A stretch of 64,000 nt of DNA from Pseudomonas aestuarii (GCF_027988105.1 NZ_JAQJZJ010000009.1:1-64000), one strand, 5' to 3'; counted from the first letter of the stretch, positions 27,097 through 37,490 are shown. Numbers and translations: made by a program. The notes: generated by a model not told the origin, from the sequence alone.

Positions 27097-27505
27097 AGCA
27101 ACTCCAAATATTGGTAAATTACGTAGCTCTACTTCAAATTCACATGACATTGAGGCAGCCCCCAACAATGCTACAGATATCTGTAAGCCAATGTAACTGG
27201 AAGCCAGCACTTCCGGGGAGCGTGCTTGCACACAATCAAACGGGACAGATTCTCACTCTCTGCACAGTTTTTATTTTTTGCACTAGAAACGCAGAAAACA
27301 GCCCCCAGCCGCAGGCGAACGCCCACCCCCCGCACAGATTACGCTGCACGCTGCTTTCAGCTCTGGATTCCAGCAACACGCTTTTCAGGAGCCTCTATGC
27401 GGCTCCCCCTTGTTACATTCCTAGTTGAAAACCGGTGTTTCATTTCTTGAATGAACGTTGTAACAAAGTTACACTGTGCACACAGACAGAATGCCGGGGG
27501 TTGCC
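27097..27505. promoter_or_regulatory. Intergenic region with operator-like palindrome before the second recombinase
   Basis: A 409-bp divergent spacer. The perfect palindrome TGTAAC-AAA-GTTACA at 27459-27473 lies about 35 bp before the recombinase start, inside AACGTTGTAACAAAGTTACA. It is a plausible repressor site. No other gene is supported here. Confidence 0.45.
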
Positions 27506-28228
27506 ATGTTGAACGTTGTTGCTTATTACCGAGTGTCCACGAAGAGCCAAGGCGATTCTGGCCTAGGCTTGGAAGCTCAGCGGGAGTACATCGAGACAGC
27601 CGCCAAGGCCAATGGCTGGAATATCGTTGGGGAGTTTGTCGAGTCTGGTGTGTCTGGTTCCATTCCTTTGGAAGAACGCCCGGAAGGCTCTAAGGCCATT
27701 TCCCTGTGCAAGGAATCAAAGGCCCCCTTAGTGGTCGCCAAGCTAGACCGCCTCTCTCGTGATGTTGAACACATTGCAGGCCTGATGAAGCGCCTAACGT
27801 TCAAAGTGGCAACCATGCCAAACGCCGACACACTGCAACTTCACCTCTTCGCCATGCTGGCAGAGCAGGAACGTACATTCATCGCCCAACGCACCAAGGA
27901 TGCTCTAGCCTCCCTGAAGCAACGTGCAGAGGGTGGGGATGTAGTTTCCCAAGAGAAGATTGAACGCCGCTCTCAGGCGCTCGCCAAAGGCCGCACAGAG
28001 GCCAATAGGGCTAAGGCCCATGCTGTGGTCGGCTCTCGTGTGAACAGCTTCCACGCCTCTGTACAGCCCCACCTTGAAGCCTGTCTGTATCGTGGGCTGA
28101 AGAGCTTGCGAGAAGTGGCGGAATGCTTGAATGCTCGTGGTGTAGCCACAAGCCGTGGAGGCCAATGGAGCGCTATTCAGGTGAGCCGCGTCATGCAATC
28201 CCTGAGCTTGTCATTCGTGCAGGAATAA
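27506..28228 (+). CDS. Small serine recombinase (resolvase family)
   Basis: A 240-residue resolvase/invertase-type protein. The catalytic domain (YYRVSTKSQGDSGLGLEAQR, later LDRLSRDVEHIAGLM) is complete, including the active serine in YRVS. The C-terminus is a short helical DNA-binding region (LREVAECLNARGVATSRGGQ) rather than the long zinc-ribbon tail of the integrase at the left end. The ATG at 27506 follows a GGGGG run. It could resolve dimers, invert a segment or assist excision. No inverted target repeats were recognised. Confidence 0.85.
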   Translation: MLNVVAYYRVSTKSQGDSGLGLEAQREYIETAAKANGWNIVGEFVESGVSGSIPLEERPEGSKAISLCKESKAPLVVAKLDRLSRDVEHIAGLMKRLTFKVATMPNADTLQLHLFAMLAEQERTFIAQRTKDALASLKQRAEGGDVVSQEKIERRSQALAKGRTEANRAKAHAVVGSRVNSFHASVQPHLEACLYRGLKSLREVAECLNARGVATSRGGQWSAIQVSRVMQSLSLSFVQE

Positions 28229-28262
28229 CCTTTACAACCCACACAGAAGCCACACAGACACG

Positions 28263-28295
28263 AGCCGGGAGACTACTTGCATAGTCCCCGGCTTT
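28263..28295 (+). terminator. Rho-independent terminator after the recombinase
   Basis: GCCGGG-A-GACTA pairs with TAGTC-CCCGGC (one bulged A) around CTTGCA, followed by TTTGT. It lies 35 bp past the recombinase stop. The remaining sequence to 28547 has no supported gene. Confidence 0.75.
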
Positions 28296-28547
28296 GTCAC
28301 GTCTGGCCGATGGAGAACGATTCAAGAGGTTTTGAAAGGCCCGTGCATATTTTGATTTTCCGGCCGTTTCCGGTTGGCCCACTTGGGTTGTGTTAAACAC
28401 CTCAGGTAGAGAGCAGCCATTGATATTATTCAATGGCTACGTCCTAGCGTTTCCGAACTGTGCAGAGGCATTTTTAGCGAAAAATTGAGTTTAGTTTTGG
28501 CCTTCAGGTAATATTCAGCTTTCGAGGGCATGGGGAGGAGTACACAG

Positions 28548-29390
28548 ATGGATCATAGGCCATTGCACAAGTGCTGGTACTTTCTACTAGCAATAGCCCT
28601 TCCAGTTGGGCTTGGTTGTATAGCAGCCATTTTGATAATTATCGCTGAACCTGCTGCAAGTTGGTGTTTCAAATCCTCCTGCTTTTCGAACGCTTTCTTG
28701 AAATTCCAACTCCCTTCTGCCTTGATTGCCTTAGCAATTCCCACAGCCGGTATTGCAGCTGCTGTTCACAGATCACTGGAGACGCAGACGCAAATAAAAC
28801 TGACCATACAGAATAATATGTTTTCCAACTTTATCAGGCACCGTGAAGAATTTAAAAAATCGCTGACAACACTGCAAGAAATTGACAGCGGCCTAGGCAG
28901 CTATCATTATGGATCCACAGAGAAATTGTATCTCGAATTATTTCCAAACAACCACTATGGCCACCTTGAAACAAGCGTCACATCTAGCTCAGCATTAGCA
29001 ATTTTTGACAACATCGACACGCGCATTAAAAACTCCATACTAACAGCTACCAAATCAAGCCTGTCTGATGACGAAATGTATCAGTATTATTATATAATAA
29101 GCCAATGCTTGAGAAAATTAAAAGTCAATACGAACTCAACCCGATCAACAAAAATAAACTACAAAGGTAGATTTTTATACCTACCATACTCCGAAATCCC
29201 TCATGTAACGAACATATTATTGCTCGTACACATTGCCTCTCAGCTACATTATTTTTGCCACAACCAGTTCACAAGCTACAACGTGACTGAACTGCGCGAC
29301 AACATGAATGACTCCGACTTCCAGAGATTTAACGAACAGTACGCCACTGAAAAAACGAGACAAAATAAGCAATTCCCGCCATGTCCATGA
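28548..29390 (+). CDS. Two-helix membrane protein with cytoplasmic domain, cargo gene
   Basis: A 280-residue protein starting at ATG 28548, which has GGGGAGGAG upstream (an ATG at 28530 lacks this). Two membrane helices, about 9-34 and 50-75, are followed by a soluble domain (TIQNNMFSNFIRHREEFKKSL...). The soluble domain holds a cluster of aromatic residues (DDEMYQYYYIISQCLRKLK). It is clearly AT-rich. Small membrane-anchored effectors of this shape occur in several anti-phage systems, and the helix-plus-FSNFIRHREEF layout recalls retron-type membrane effectors. No reverse transcriptase is present, so that is only a resemblance. Confidence 0.68.
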   Translation: MDHRPLHKCWYFLLAIALPVGLGCIAAILIIIAEPAASWCFKSSCFSNAFLKFQLPSALIALAIPTAGIAAAVHRSLETQTQIKLTIQNNMFSNFIRHREEFKKSLTTLQEIDSGLGSYHYGSTEKLYLELFPNNHYGHLETSVTSSSALAIFDNIDTRIKNSILTATKSSLSDDEMYQYYYIISQCLRKLKVNTNSTRSTKINYKGRFLYLPYSEIPHVTNILLLVHIASQLHYFCHNQFTSYNVTELRDNMNDSDFQRFNEQYATEKTRQNKQFPPCP

Positions 29391-29499
29391 TGATTCGCTT
29401 CATCGCCTTACCCTCCCGCTAGCCCTAGAAGACAAGCGTAGTCAGATCAGGATTGGATGCTTGAGTCGAGAGGAGAGAGCGCAGCAGACTGTTATGACT

Positions 29500-30282
29500 T
29501 CACAGCTCGTGAATCTCGTAACCGCTGAACTGGGGTAGCTCCTTCCTCAAGCGCTCCGCAAACCCAGCAGCCACAATAAGACGCTGTACTGTCCTTGGTG
29601 TAATCTCGACACTGCCAAGCAATCGCCACTCCCTTTCCGTGTAGTAGTTATCCGGATCGGTTAGGGATAGCTCGCAATTGTACGGTTTGATGAAAGCAGC
29701 AACATCGCGTTCAAGGATTCTGCCAATGCCGGACAGCGGATGCTGTATCTCGATCTCCTGCCACCCTTCCTCGTCTTCTGGATTGTGCTCATCCTCCCAA
29801 TCGCTCACCTCCCTATGGAGACGCGATATCTCTTCGGTCATGTTATTGAGGAGGCCGTAGCTCTTGTAGTTTGGCTCAAAAGCACCATTGTTAGCCAATG
29901 GGACGTAGCTCACTGGCCTCGCCCCATAGCCAGCCAGAACACTGGCTGACACCCCTAAGCCAAACTTCCCATACTTCCCTGCATGAACTCCTATCGAGGT
30001 CAGCGGAATGTCGCAGTAACAGGTGATCGCCCCTTTTACCAAGAAGCCGTCGAAGTCTCCATGCTTAAGATGCCCATCTGGATTAATGGAAATGCTTACC
30101 ATGCTCTCCTGATGCTGCCACTCTCCATCCAAACCTTTCGCAGAGATAAACCCGCTTCCCAGAACCGTAAGCAGCCTCTGGAAGCAAGCCTCGTCTTTCT
30201 CCCCCGCTGTTAATCCGCTGTCTTTCATTACCCCACCACCCACGAAGTGATACAGGGTGTTCGAGACGTATTCGTTGTCCAT
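29500..30282 (-). CDS. AbiGi-like abortive-infection family protein
   Basis: A 260-residue cytoplasmic protein. The ATG at 30282 (MDNEYVSNTLYHFVGGG) is chosen; the longer reading frame covers the attR region. The pattern LYHFVG near the start, the segment ITCYCDIPLTSIGVHAGKYG followed by FGLGVS, then ARPVSYVP, and later REWRLLG fits the AbiGi family. That family is annotated as the antitoxin-type half of the AbiG phage-resistance system. No AbiGii partner is adjacent. The convergent membrane-protein gene on its right flank in the minus direction is the only candidate. Family recognition is from memory of the motif. Confidence 0.68.
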   Translation of the reverse strand: MDNEYVSNTLYHFVGGGVMKDSGLTAGEKDEACFQRLLTVLGSGFISAKGLDGEWQHQESMVSISINPDGHLKHGDFDGFLVKGAITCYCDIPLTSIGVHAGKYGKFGLGVSASVLAGYGARPVSYVPLANNGAFEPNYKSYGLLNNMTEEISRLHREVSDWEDEHNPEDEEGWQEIEIQHPLSGIGRILERDVAAFIKPYNCELSLTDPDNYYTEREWRLLGSVEITPRTVQRLIVAAGFAERLRKELPQFSGYEIHEL

Positions 30283-30392
30283 CCTCGCAATCCTTAGCGT
30301 GCGTGAGAAGTACAGGATAAGGCGAGCTAGCGGTTGTCGAAATACTGATATTGAAAATCGTAAATCCGCATCACAACACTGCCGACTATATC

Positions 30393-30396
30393 CCGA
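30393..30396 (+). repeat. attR crossover core (CCGA)
   Basis: The second copy of the four-base core. Left of it lies AACACTGC (30375-30382), which is the inverted complement of GCAGTGTT just inside attL (19202-19209). Together they form the two arms of the inferred attP. Confidence 0.75.
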
Positions 30397-31028
30397 TGAT
30401 GGGTGTGCTGATCGGCATGCTGTTCTTCGCCGAGGCACTGACCATCAGCAAAGCCGCTGGAGTGGCGCTTGGCCTGTTTGGCGTCGCCGTGCTGACCCGA
30501 ACCGGGCCGGTCGAGGTCGATCAGCAACTGCTGCTCGGCGCTGCGGCCTGCCTGATCGCCACTACCTGCTACGGTTTTGCCGGCTTTCTCACCCGGCGCT
30601 GGATCGGCCAACGGGGCGGCCTGGACAATCGCCTCGCCGCGTTCAGCAGCCTCTGCGGTGCCAGCCTGTTCCTCCTGCCCCTGTTCGCGGGCAGCTTGCT
30701 CGTACAGCCGCCGACGAGCTGGGGCGGCCTGCAGGAGTGGCTGTCCCTGGCAGGCCTTGGCTTTATCTGCACGGCTTTCGCGTACGTGCTGTTTTTCCGC
30801 CTGCTGGCAGATATCGGCCCGATCAAGGCATCGACCACCACCTTTCTGATCCCGCCGTTCGGCGTGTTGTGGGGCGCCCTGCTTCTCGACGAACCACTGT
30901 CCTGGGCCTACCTGTATGGCGGCGTATTGATCGCCATCGCCCTGTGGCTGGTGGTACGACCGAGCACCGCCATGAACATGCCCGGCAATCCCATCGAGAA
31001 ACCCGCCAGGCTTGAGCGTCACCCATAA
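30397..31028 (+). pseudogene. DMT/EamA transporter, 3' fragment
   Basis: The remaining about 210 residues of the transporter interrupted at 19192, beginning MMGVLIGMLFFAEALTISKA. It ends normally at 31028. It holds the second EamA repeat with about six helices. The base composition returns to that of the host at the junction. An ATG occurs at the very start of the fragment but no Shine-Dalgarno is visible, so expression is unlikely. Confidence 0.88.
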
Positions 31029-31084
31029 GCGACTTGCGCTATCGACTGCCGGATGACCCGTTTCGCTCGCCCAGCGAGGGGTCC

Positions 31085-31765
31085 TTAGCGCGAGAGAAAG
31101 CCTGCCACGCAATCTGCCGCGGCCTGCATATGCTGTTCATGGCTGAAGCCCGAGCGCTTGAGCGGTTTGAGGTCGTGATCGCCACTCGCCAGCCAGTGCA
31201 GCGTTATCGCCCTGGATAATGGATAACCGGCGACCGTCTGCCGGTCGCCGAGGGCGTCGCGTTCGCCCTGCACGATCAGGGTCGGCGTCTGCAGTTCGGC
31301 CAGGTGCGCGACGCGGGGCTTGTCCGCTTTGCCAACGGCATAGAACGGATACCCCAGGCAGACCAGCGCATCGGCCCCCAGTTCGTCGGCGAGCAGGCTG
31401 GCCATGCGCCCGCCCATGGACTTGCCGCCGATGGCCACTGGCCCTGCGACTTGTTGGCGCACCTGGGCATACACCCCACGCCACTTTTCCAGCAGTTTGA
31501 CCTGAGGATTGGGTGGGCGTTTCTTGCCGTCCAGGCGGCGGGCGGCCATGTAGTCGAACTCGAAGCGCAGCACCGCAACCCCGCGTGCGGCCAGCAGTTG
31601 CGCCATCTGCGTCATGAATTCGCTGTCCATTGGCGCACCCGCGCCGTGGGCGAGGATCAGGGTGGCTTGCGCCGCCGCGGCAGGCCGCGTCCACAGCCAC
31701 TCGTCATGCCCCGCCGGTTGCGCACATTGACCCCCGTCAATACCGGCACTTTGCCCTTTGCTCAT
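31085..31765 (-). CDS. Alpha/beta hydrolase, Tex30/KANL3-like
   Basis: A 226-residue cytoplasmic hydrolase with the nucleophile elbow GGKSMGGR (S116), acid D170 (QGERDALGD) and histidine H197 (SGDHDLKP). An oxyanion stretch, LAHGAGAPMDSEF, is near the N-terminus. This small dienelactone-hydrolase-like family is common in proteobacteria but has no assigned substrate. It is convergent with the transporter fragment and divergent from the cco operon. Confidence 0.8.
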   Translation of the reverse strand: MSKGQSAGIDGGQCAQPAGHDEWLWTRPAAAAQATLILAHGAGAPMDSEFMTQMAQLLAARGVAVLRFEFDYMAARRLDGKKRPPNPQVKLLEKWRGVYAQVRQQVAGPVAIGGKSMGGRMASLLADELGADALVCLGYPFYAVGKADKPRVAHLAELQTPTLIVQGERDALGDRQTVAGYPLSRAITLHWLASGDHDLKPLKRSGFSHEQHMQAAADCVAGFLSR

Positions 31766-31869
31766 GCTTGCCTCGCTTTAGAAGTCCTTCGGCCTGCGTC
31801 AGAGCTCATGCTCGCGCGAGGCCAACTGTTTTGAATGATCTGCCCATAACCGTGGATGGAAGCCCATAC

Positions 31870-33308
<1,439 letters not shown>

Positions 33309-33309
<1 letters not shown>

Positions 33310-33917
33310 TGAGACACGAAATACTCGAAAAGAATATCGGCCTGATGGCACTGATGATGGTGCTCGCCGTCAGCATCGGTGGCCTGACCCAGATCGTCCC
33401 GCTGTTTTTCCAGGACGTCACCAATGAGCCGGTGGCCGGCCTCAAGCCGTACACCGCGCTGCAACTGGAAGGCCGTGACATCTACATCCGCGAGGGCTGC
33501 GTCGGCTGCCATTCGCAGATGATCCGCCCGTTCCGCGCCGAAACCGAGCGCTACGGCCATTACTCGGTCGCCGGTGAAAGCGTCTACGACCATCCGTTCC
33601 TCTGGGGCTCCAAGCGCACCGGCCCGGACCTGGCCCGGGTCGGCGGCCGCTACTCGGACGAGTGGCACCGCGCCCACCTGTACAACCCGCGCAACGTGGT
33701 GCCTGAGTCGAAGATGCCGTCCTACCCATGGCTGGTGGAAAGCACCCTGGACGGCCAGGACACCGCGGCCAAGTTCAAGGCGCTGCGCACGGTCGGCGTG
33801 CCTTACAGCGAGGAGGACATAGCCGGCGCCGCACAAGCGGTCCAAGGTAAAAGCGAGATGGATGCCCTGGTCGCCTACCTGCAAGTACTCGGCACCGCCG
33901 TCAAGAACAAGAGGTAG
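33309..33917 (+). CDS. ccoO: cbb3 oxidase monohaem cytochrome c subunit (copy 1)
   Basis: A 202-residue membrane-anchored c-type cytochrome with one N-terminal helix (about 10-30) and the haem motif C-V-G-C-H near residue 65. A methionine-rich segment (SKMPSYPW) provides the axial ligand. It passes electrons from CcoP to CcoN. Start and stop overlap or abut neighbours in the standard NOQP order. It is almost identical to copy 2 at 36882. Confidence 0.95.
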
Positions 33918-33920
33918 GCC

Positions 33921-34106
33921 ATGTCACCCGCAATCATTGATATCGGCACCCTGCGCGGCATAGGTACGGCACTGGTAATGCTGTCCTTTGTCTGCGTGAC
34001 GCTCTGGGCATACAGCAGCAAGCGCCGCGCCACCTTCAGCGAGGCGGCACTCCTGCCTTTTGCCGATGAACCCACGTCCGCCGCATCGAGGAGCAACACC
34101 CCATGA
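33921..34106 (+). CDS. ccoQ: cbb3 oxidase subunit CcoQ (copy 1)
   Basis: A 61-residue single-helix protein (IGTALVMLSFVCVTLWAYSS) of the CcoQ/FixQ type, which stabilises the CcoNOP complex. It sits three bases after ccoO and overlaps ccoP by four bases. The C-terminus carries the usual LPFADEP motif. Confidence 0.92.
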   Translation: MSPAIIDIGTLRGIGTALVMLSFVCVTLWAYSSKRRATFSEAALLPFADEPTSAASRSNTP

Positions 34107-35050
34107 GTACCTTCTGGAGCTGGTATGTAACCCTGCTGACCGTTGGCACCCTGCTCGCCCTGTTCTGGCTGGTTTTCGCGACCCGCAAGGGCGAGGCGCA
34201 TAAGAACGAGACTGAACAGACCATGGGTCACTCCTTCGATGGTATCGAGGAGTACGACAACCCACTGCCCAAGTGGTGGTTCATGCTGTTCATTGGCACG
34301 CTGATTTTCGCCGTCGGCTACCTGGTGCTCTACCCCGGCCTGGGCAACTGGAAAGGTGTGCTGCCGGGCTACGAGGGTGGCTGGACCCAAGTGGCCCAGT
34401 GGCAGCGCGAAGTGGATCAGGCCGATGAGTTGTACGGGCCGATCTTCGCCAAATATGCGGCCATGCCCCTGGAAGAAGTGGCTAAAGATCAGCAGGCACT
34501 GAAAATGGGCGGGCGCATGTTCGCCACCTACTGCGCGGTCTGCCATGGCTCCGACGCCAAGGGTTCGGCGGGCTTCCCCAACCTGGCCGACAGCCATTGG
34601 CGCTGGGGCGGCGAGCCTGCCACCGTCAAGGCCACCATCCTCAATGGTCGCATGGCCATGATGCCGGCGTGGGCCCAGGTGATTGGCGAGGAAGGCGTGC
34701 AACAAGTTGCCGCTTACGTGCGCCATGACCTGGCCGGCCTGTCACTGCCTGCCGACAAGTCCTTCGACCTGCAGCAGGGAGCGCAGCTATTCGCCAACAA
34801 CTGCCAGGCTTGCCACGGCGCAGCAGGCACAGGCATGGCCATGCTCGGCGCGCCCGACCTGACCAAACCCGCCGGCTGGATCTACGGCAGCAGCCTGGTG
34901 CAATTGCAGCAGACCATCCGCCACGGCCGCAACGGCCAGATGCCGGCCCAGGAGCAGTACCTGGGTAACGACAAGGTGCACTTGCTGGCCGCCTACGTAC
35001 TGAGCTTGAGCCAGAACACCCCGAGCATCACCGAGGTCGCCGCCAAGTAA
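34103..35050 (+). CDS. ccoP: cbb3 oxidase dihaem cytochrome c subunit (copy 1)
   Basis: A 315-residue subunit with two N-terminal membrane helices and two c-haem sites, CAVCH and CQACH. The N-terminal cytoplasmic loop carries the conserved HSFDGIEEYDNPLPKWW. It receives electrons from soluble cytochromes. It is 13 residues shorter than copy 2 because copy 2 has an extra loop after the second helix. It ends the first operon. Confidence 0.95.
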   Translation: MSTFWSWYVTLLTVGTLLALFWLVFATRKGEAHKNETEQTMGHSFDGIEEYDNPLPKWWFMLFIGTLIFAVGYLVLYPGLGNWKGVLPGYEGGWTQVAQWQREVDQADELYGPIFAKYAAMPLEEVAKDQQALKMGGRMFATYCAVCHGSDAKGSAGFPNLADSHWRWGGEPATVKATILNGRMAMMPAWAQVIGEEGVQQVAAYVRHDLAGLSLPADKSFDLQQGAQLFANNCQACHGAAGTGMAMLGAPDLTKPAGWIYGSSLVQLQQTIRHGRNGQMPAQEQYLGNDKVHLLAAYVLSLSQNTPSITEVAAK

Positions 35051-35439
35051 GCAACAATCCGCCAAGCTGCTGAGGCCCAAGGGTCGCCAGCAACCTGGCG
35101 GACGCCTCTCTCCCGCTCCATCGGCCTTCCGGCCCAGCTTCCAGCAGTGCGACCCAAGGTCGCACCCCGCCGACCAATGACCTTGTCATTGCCTCACTTG
35201 AGCTAATCTAGTCAGCAGTCGCCACGCACCGTAACGCCAAGGCGACTCCTATCTTCGCGCTGTGCCTTGCTGGCGCATGTTGCTGATGACAGAGCGTTTT
35301 CGAGCGATGCCAAAGCGCCAGTCGAGAGCATTGAACCCCCAATAGCCTCGGCCTGTGTCGTTGCAATGGCTACCTGCTTTCTCCATACTTGCCGCCGATT
35401 TTTACCCTCTATAAAAATCCATTAACCGTGGAACCCAGC
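35051..35439 (+). other. Region between the two cco operons; no Anr box seen
   Basis: 389 bp. It should hold the ccoN2 promoter. The only Anr half-site I find is TTGAGCTAATCT near 35208, without the matching TCAA. A T-rich run (GATTTTTACCCTCTATAAAAA) precedes the start. No gene is supported. Confidence 0.5.
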
Positions 35440-36882
35440 ATGAGCACAGCAATCAGTCAGACTGCTTATAACTACAAGGTGGTTCGCCAATTCGCCGTGA
35501 TGACGGTGATTTGGGGAGTCATTGGCATGCTTCTAGGTGTGTTCATCGCCGCACAACTCGTGTGGCCGGAACTCAACCTGGGATTGGAATGGACGAGCTT
35601 CGGCCGTCTGCGTCCGCTGCACACCAACGCGGTGATCTTCGCCTTCGGCGGATGTGCGCTGATGGCCACCTCCTTCTATGTGGTGCAACGCACCAGTCAG
35701 GCCCGCCTGATTTCCGACTCCTTGGCGGCTTTCGTCTTCTGGGGTTGGCAGTTGGTGATTGTGCTGGCAGTCATCACCCTGCCAATGGGTTACACCGGCA
35801 GCAAGGAATACGCCGAACTGGAATGGCCGATCGATGTACTGATCACCATTGTCTGGGTCGCTTATGCGGTGGTGTTCTTCGGCACAGTGGTCAAGCGCAA
35901 GACCAAGCACATCTATGTAGGCAACTGGTTCTACGGTGCCTTCATCCTGGTCACCGCGATGCTGCACATCGTCAACAGCGCCGCCATGCCGGTGAGCCTG
36001 TTCAAGTCGTACTCCATGTACTCCGGAGCGACCGACGCGATGATCCAGTGGTGGTACGGCCACAACGCCGTGGGCTTCTTCCTGACCACCGGCTTCCTGG
36101 GCATGATGTACTACTTCGTACCCAAGCAGGCCGAGCGCCCGATCTACTCTTATCGCCTGTCCATCGTGCATTTCTGGGCGCTGATCACCCTGTACATCTG
36201 GGCTGGCCCGCACCACCTGCACTACACCGCGTTGCCGGACTGGGCGCAATCGCTGGGCATGGCGATGTCGCTGATTCTGCTGGCGCCGAGCTGGGGCGGC
36301 ATGATCAACGGCATGATGAGCCTGTCGGGCGCCTGGCATAAGCTGCGCACCGACCCGATCCTGCGCTTCTTGGTGGTATCGCTGGCGTTCTACGGCATGT
36401 CGACCTTCGAAGGCCCGATGATGGCGATCAAGACCGTCAACGCCCTGTCGCACTACACCGACTGGACCATCGGCCACGTGCATGCTGGCGCCCTCGGCTG
36501 GGTAGCGATGATCTCCATCGGTGCGCTCTACCACATGATCCCCAAGGTCTACGGTCGTGAGCAGATGCACAGCATCGCGCTGATCAACCTGCACTTCTGG
36601 CTGGCCACTATCGGCACCGTGCTCTATATCTCCTCGATGTGGGTCAACGGCATCACCCAAGGCCTGATGTGGCGCGCAATCAACGAAGATGGCACCCTCA
36701 CCTACTCCTTCGTTGAAGCACTCGAAGCCAGCCATCCTGGCTTTGTGGTGCGCATGATCGGCGGCATGTTCTTCGTTACCGGCATGCTGCTGATGGCCTA
36801 CAACACCTACCGCACCGTGCGTGCCGCCAAGCCGGCTGAATACGAAGCGGCTTCGCAGATTCCCGCCGGAGTAGCTCACTGA
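35440..36882 (+). CDS. ccoN: cbb3-type cytochrome c oxidase subunit I (copy 2)
   Basis: A 480-residue paralogue of the protein encoded at 31870, with the same haem/copper-ligand motifs (LHTNAVIFAFGG, WWYGHNAVGFFLT, GPHHLHY). The first third differs clearly from copy 1, while long stretches of the second half are nearly identical even at silent positions. The ATG at 35440 is chosen by alignment with copy 1. It overlaps ccoO2 by one base. Confidence 0.95.
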   Translation: MSTAISQTAYNYKVVRQFAVMTVIWGVIGMLLGVFIAAQLVWPELNLGLEWTSFGRLRPLHTNAVIFAFGGCALMATSFYVVQRTSQARLISDSLAAFVFWGWQLVIVLAVITLPMGYTGSKEYAELEWPIDVLITIVWVAYAVVFFGTVVKRKTKHIYVGNWFYGAFILVTAMLHIVNSAAMPVSLFKSYSMYSGATDAMIQWWYGHNAVGFFLTTGFLGMMYYFVPKQAERPIYSYRLSIVHFWALITLYIWAGPHHLHYTALPDWAQSLGMAMSLILLAPSWGGMINGMMSLSGAWHKLRTDPILRFLVVSLAFYGMSTFEGPMMAIKTVNALSHYTDWTIGHVHAGALGWVAMISIGALYHMIPKVYGREQMHSIALINLHFWLATIGTVLYISSMWVNGITQGLMWRAINEDGTLTYSFVEALEASHPGFVVRMIGGMFFVTGMLLMAYNTYRTVRAAKPAEYEAASQIPAGVAH

Positions 36883-37490
36883 TGAAACACGAAATCATCG
36901 AGAAGAATATCGGTCTGATGGCGCTGCTGATGGTGCTCGCCGTCAGCATCGGTGGCCTGACCCAGATCGTCCCACTGTTCTTCCAGGACATCACCAATGA
37001 GCCGGTGGAAGGCCTCAAGCCCTATACCGCACTGCAACTGGAAGGCCGTGACATCTACATCAAGAACGGCTGCGTCGGCTGCCACTCGCAGATGATCCGC
37101 CCGTTCCGCGCCGAAACCGAGCGCTATGGCCACTACTCGGTCGCTGGTGAAAGCGTCTACGACCACCCGTTCCTCTGGGGCTCCAAGCGTACCGGCCCGG
37201 ATCTGGCTCGGGTCGGCGGTCGCTACTCGGACGAGTGGCACCGTGCCCACCTGTACAACCCGCGCAACGTGGTGCCGGAATCGAAGATGCCGGCCTACCC
37301 CTGGCTGGTCGAGCACAAGCTCGATGGCAAGGACACCGCAAAGAAACTTGAAGTCATGCGCGGCTTTGGCATTCCGTACACCGATGAAGATATCGCCGGG
37401 GCCAAAGACGCAGTGAAGGGCAAGACCGAAATGGACGCGCTGCTCGCGTACCTGCAGGTTCTGGGCACCTCAATCAAGAACAAACGGTAA
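36882..37490 (+). CDS. ccoO: cbb3 oxidase monohaem cytochrome c subunit (copy 2)
   Basis: A 202-residue protein with an N-terminal anchor and the C-V-G-C-H haem site. Most of it is identical to copy 1. Differences concentrate in the last 50 residues (EHKLDGKDTAKKLEVMRGF). It lies in the second NOQP operon with the same overlapping start. Confidence 0.95.
   Translation: MKHEIIEKNIGLMALLMVLAVSIGGLTQIVPLFFQDITNEPVEGLKPYTALQLEGRDIYIKNGCVGCHSQMIRPFRAETERYGHYSVAGESVYDHPFLWGSKRTGPDLARVGGRYSDEWHRAHLYNPRNVVPESKMPAYPWLVEHKLDGKDTAKKLEVMRGFGIPYTDEDIAGAKDAVKGKTEMDALLAYLQVLGTSIKNKR

Larger units (their letters stand above)
19190..30396. mobile_element. 11.2-kb integrative element with serine integrase, inserted in a transporter gene
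   Basis: The element separates the two halves of a DMT transporter gene. It carries a large serine integrase gene at its left end, a second serine recombinase, an operon of small zinc-finger proteins, AT-rich cargo and an AbiGi-like gene. Codon use and base composition, especially at 24.7-27.1 kb and 28.5-29.4 kb, differ sharply from the GC-rich host genes. I see no capsid, terminase, relaxase or type IV secretion gene. It is best described as a small integrative (possibly mobilisable or satellite-type) genomic island of unknown transfer mechanism. Confidence 0.88.

Noticed and set aside
28548..29390. Retron effector identity for the two-helix membrane protein
   Set aside because: The shape is similar, but there is no reverse transcriptase gene or ncRNA-like structured repeat nearby. 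I left it as an uncharacterised membrane protein.
19190..30396. Prophage or conjugative element interpretation
   Set aside because: I found no terminase, portal, capsid, tail, lysis, relaxase or type IV secretion genes. Only integrase, recombinase, small fingers and cargo are visible.
35533..36879. 448-codon minus-strand frame opposite ccoN2 (and a similar one opposite ccoN1)
   Set aside because: These are codon-structure shadows of the well-supported ccoN genes. The translations are His/Asp/Gln-rich with no family resemblance.
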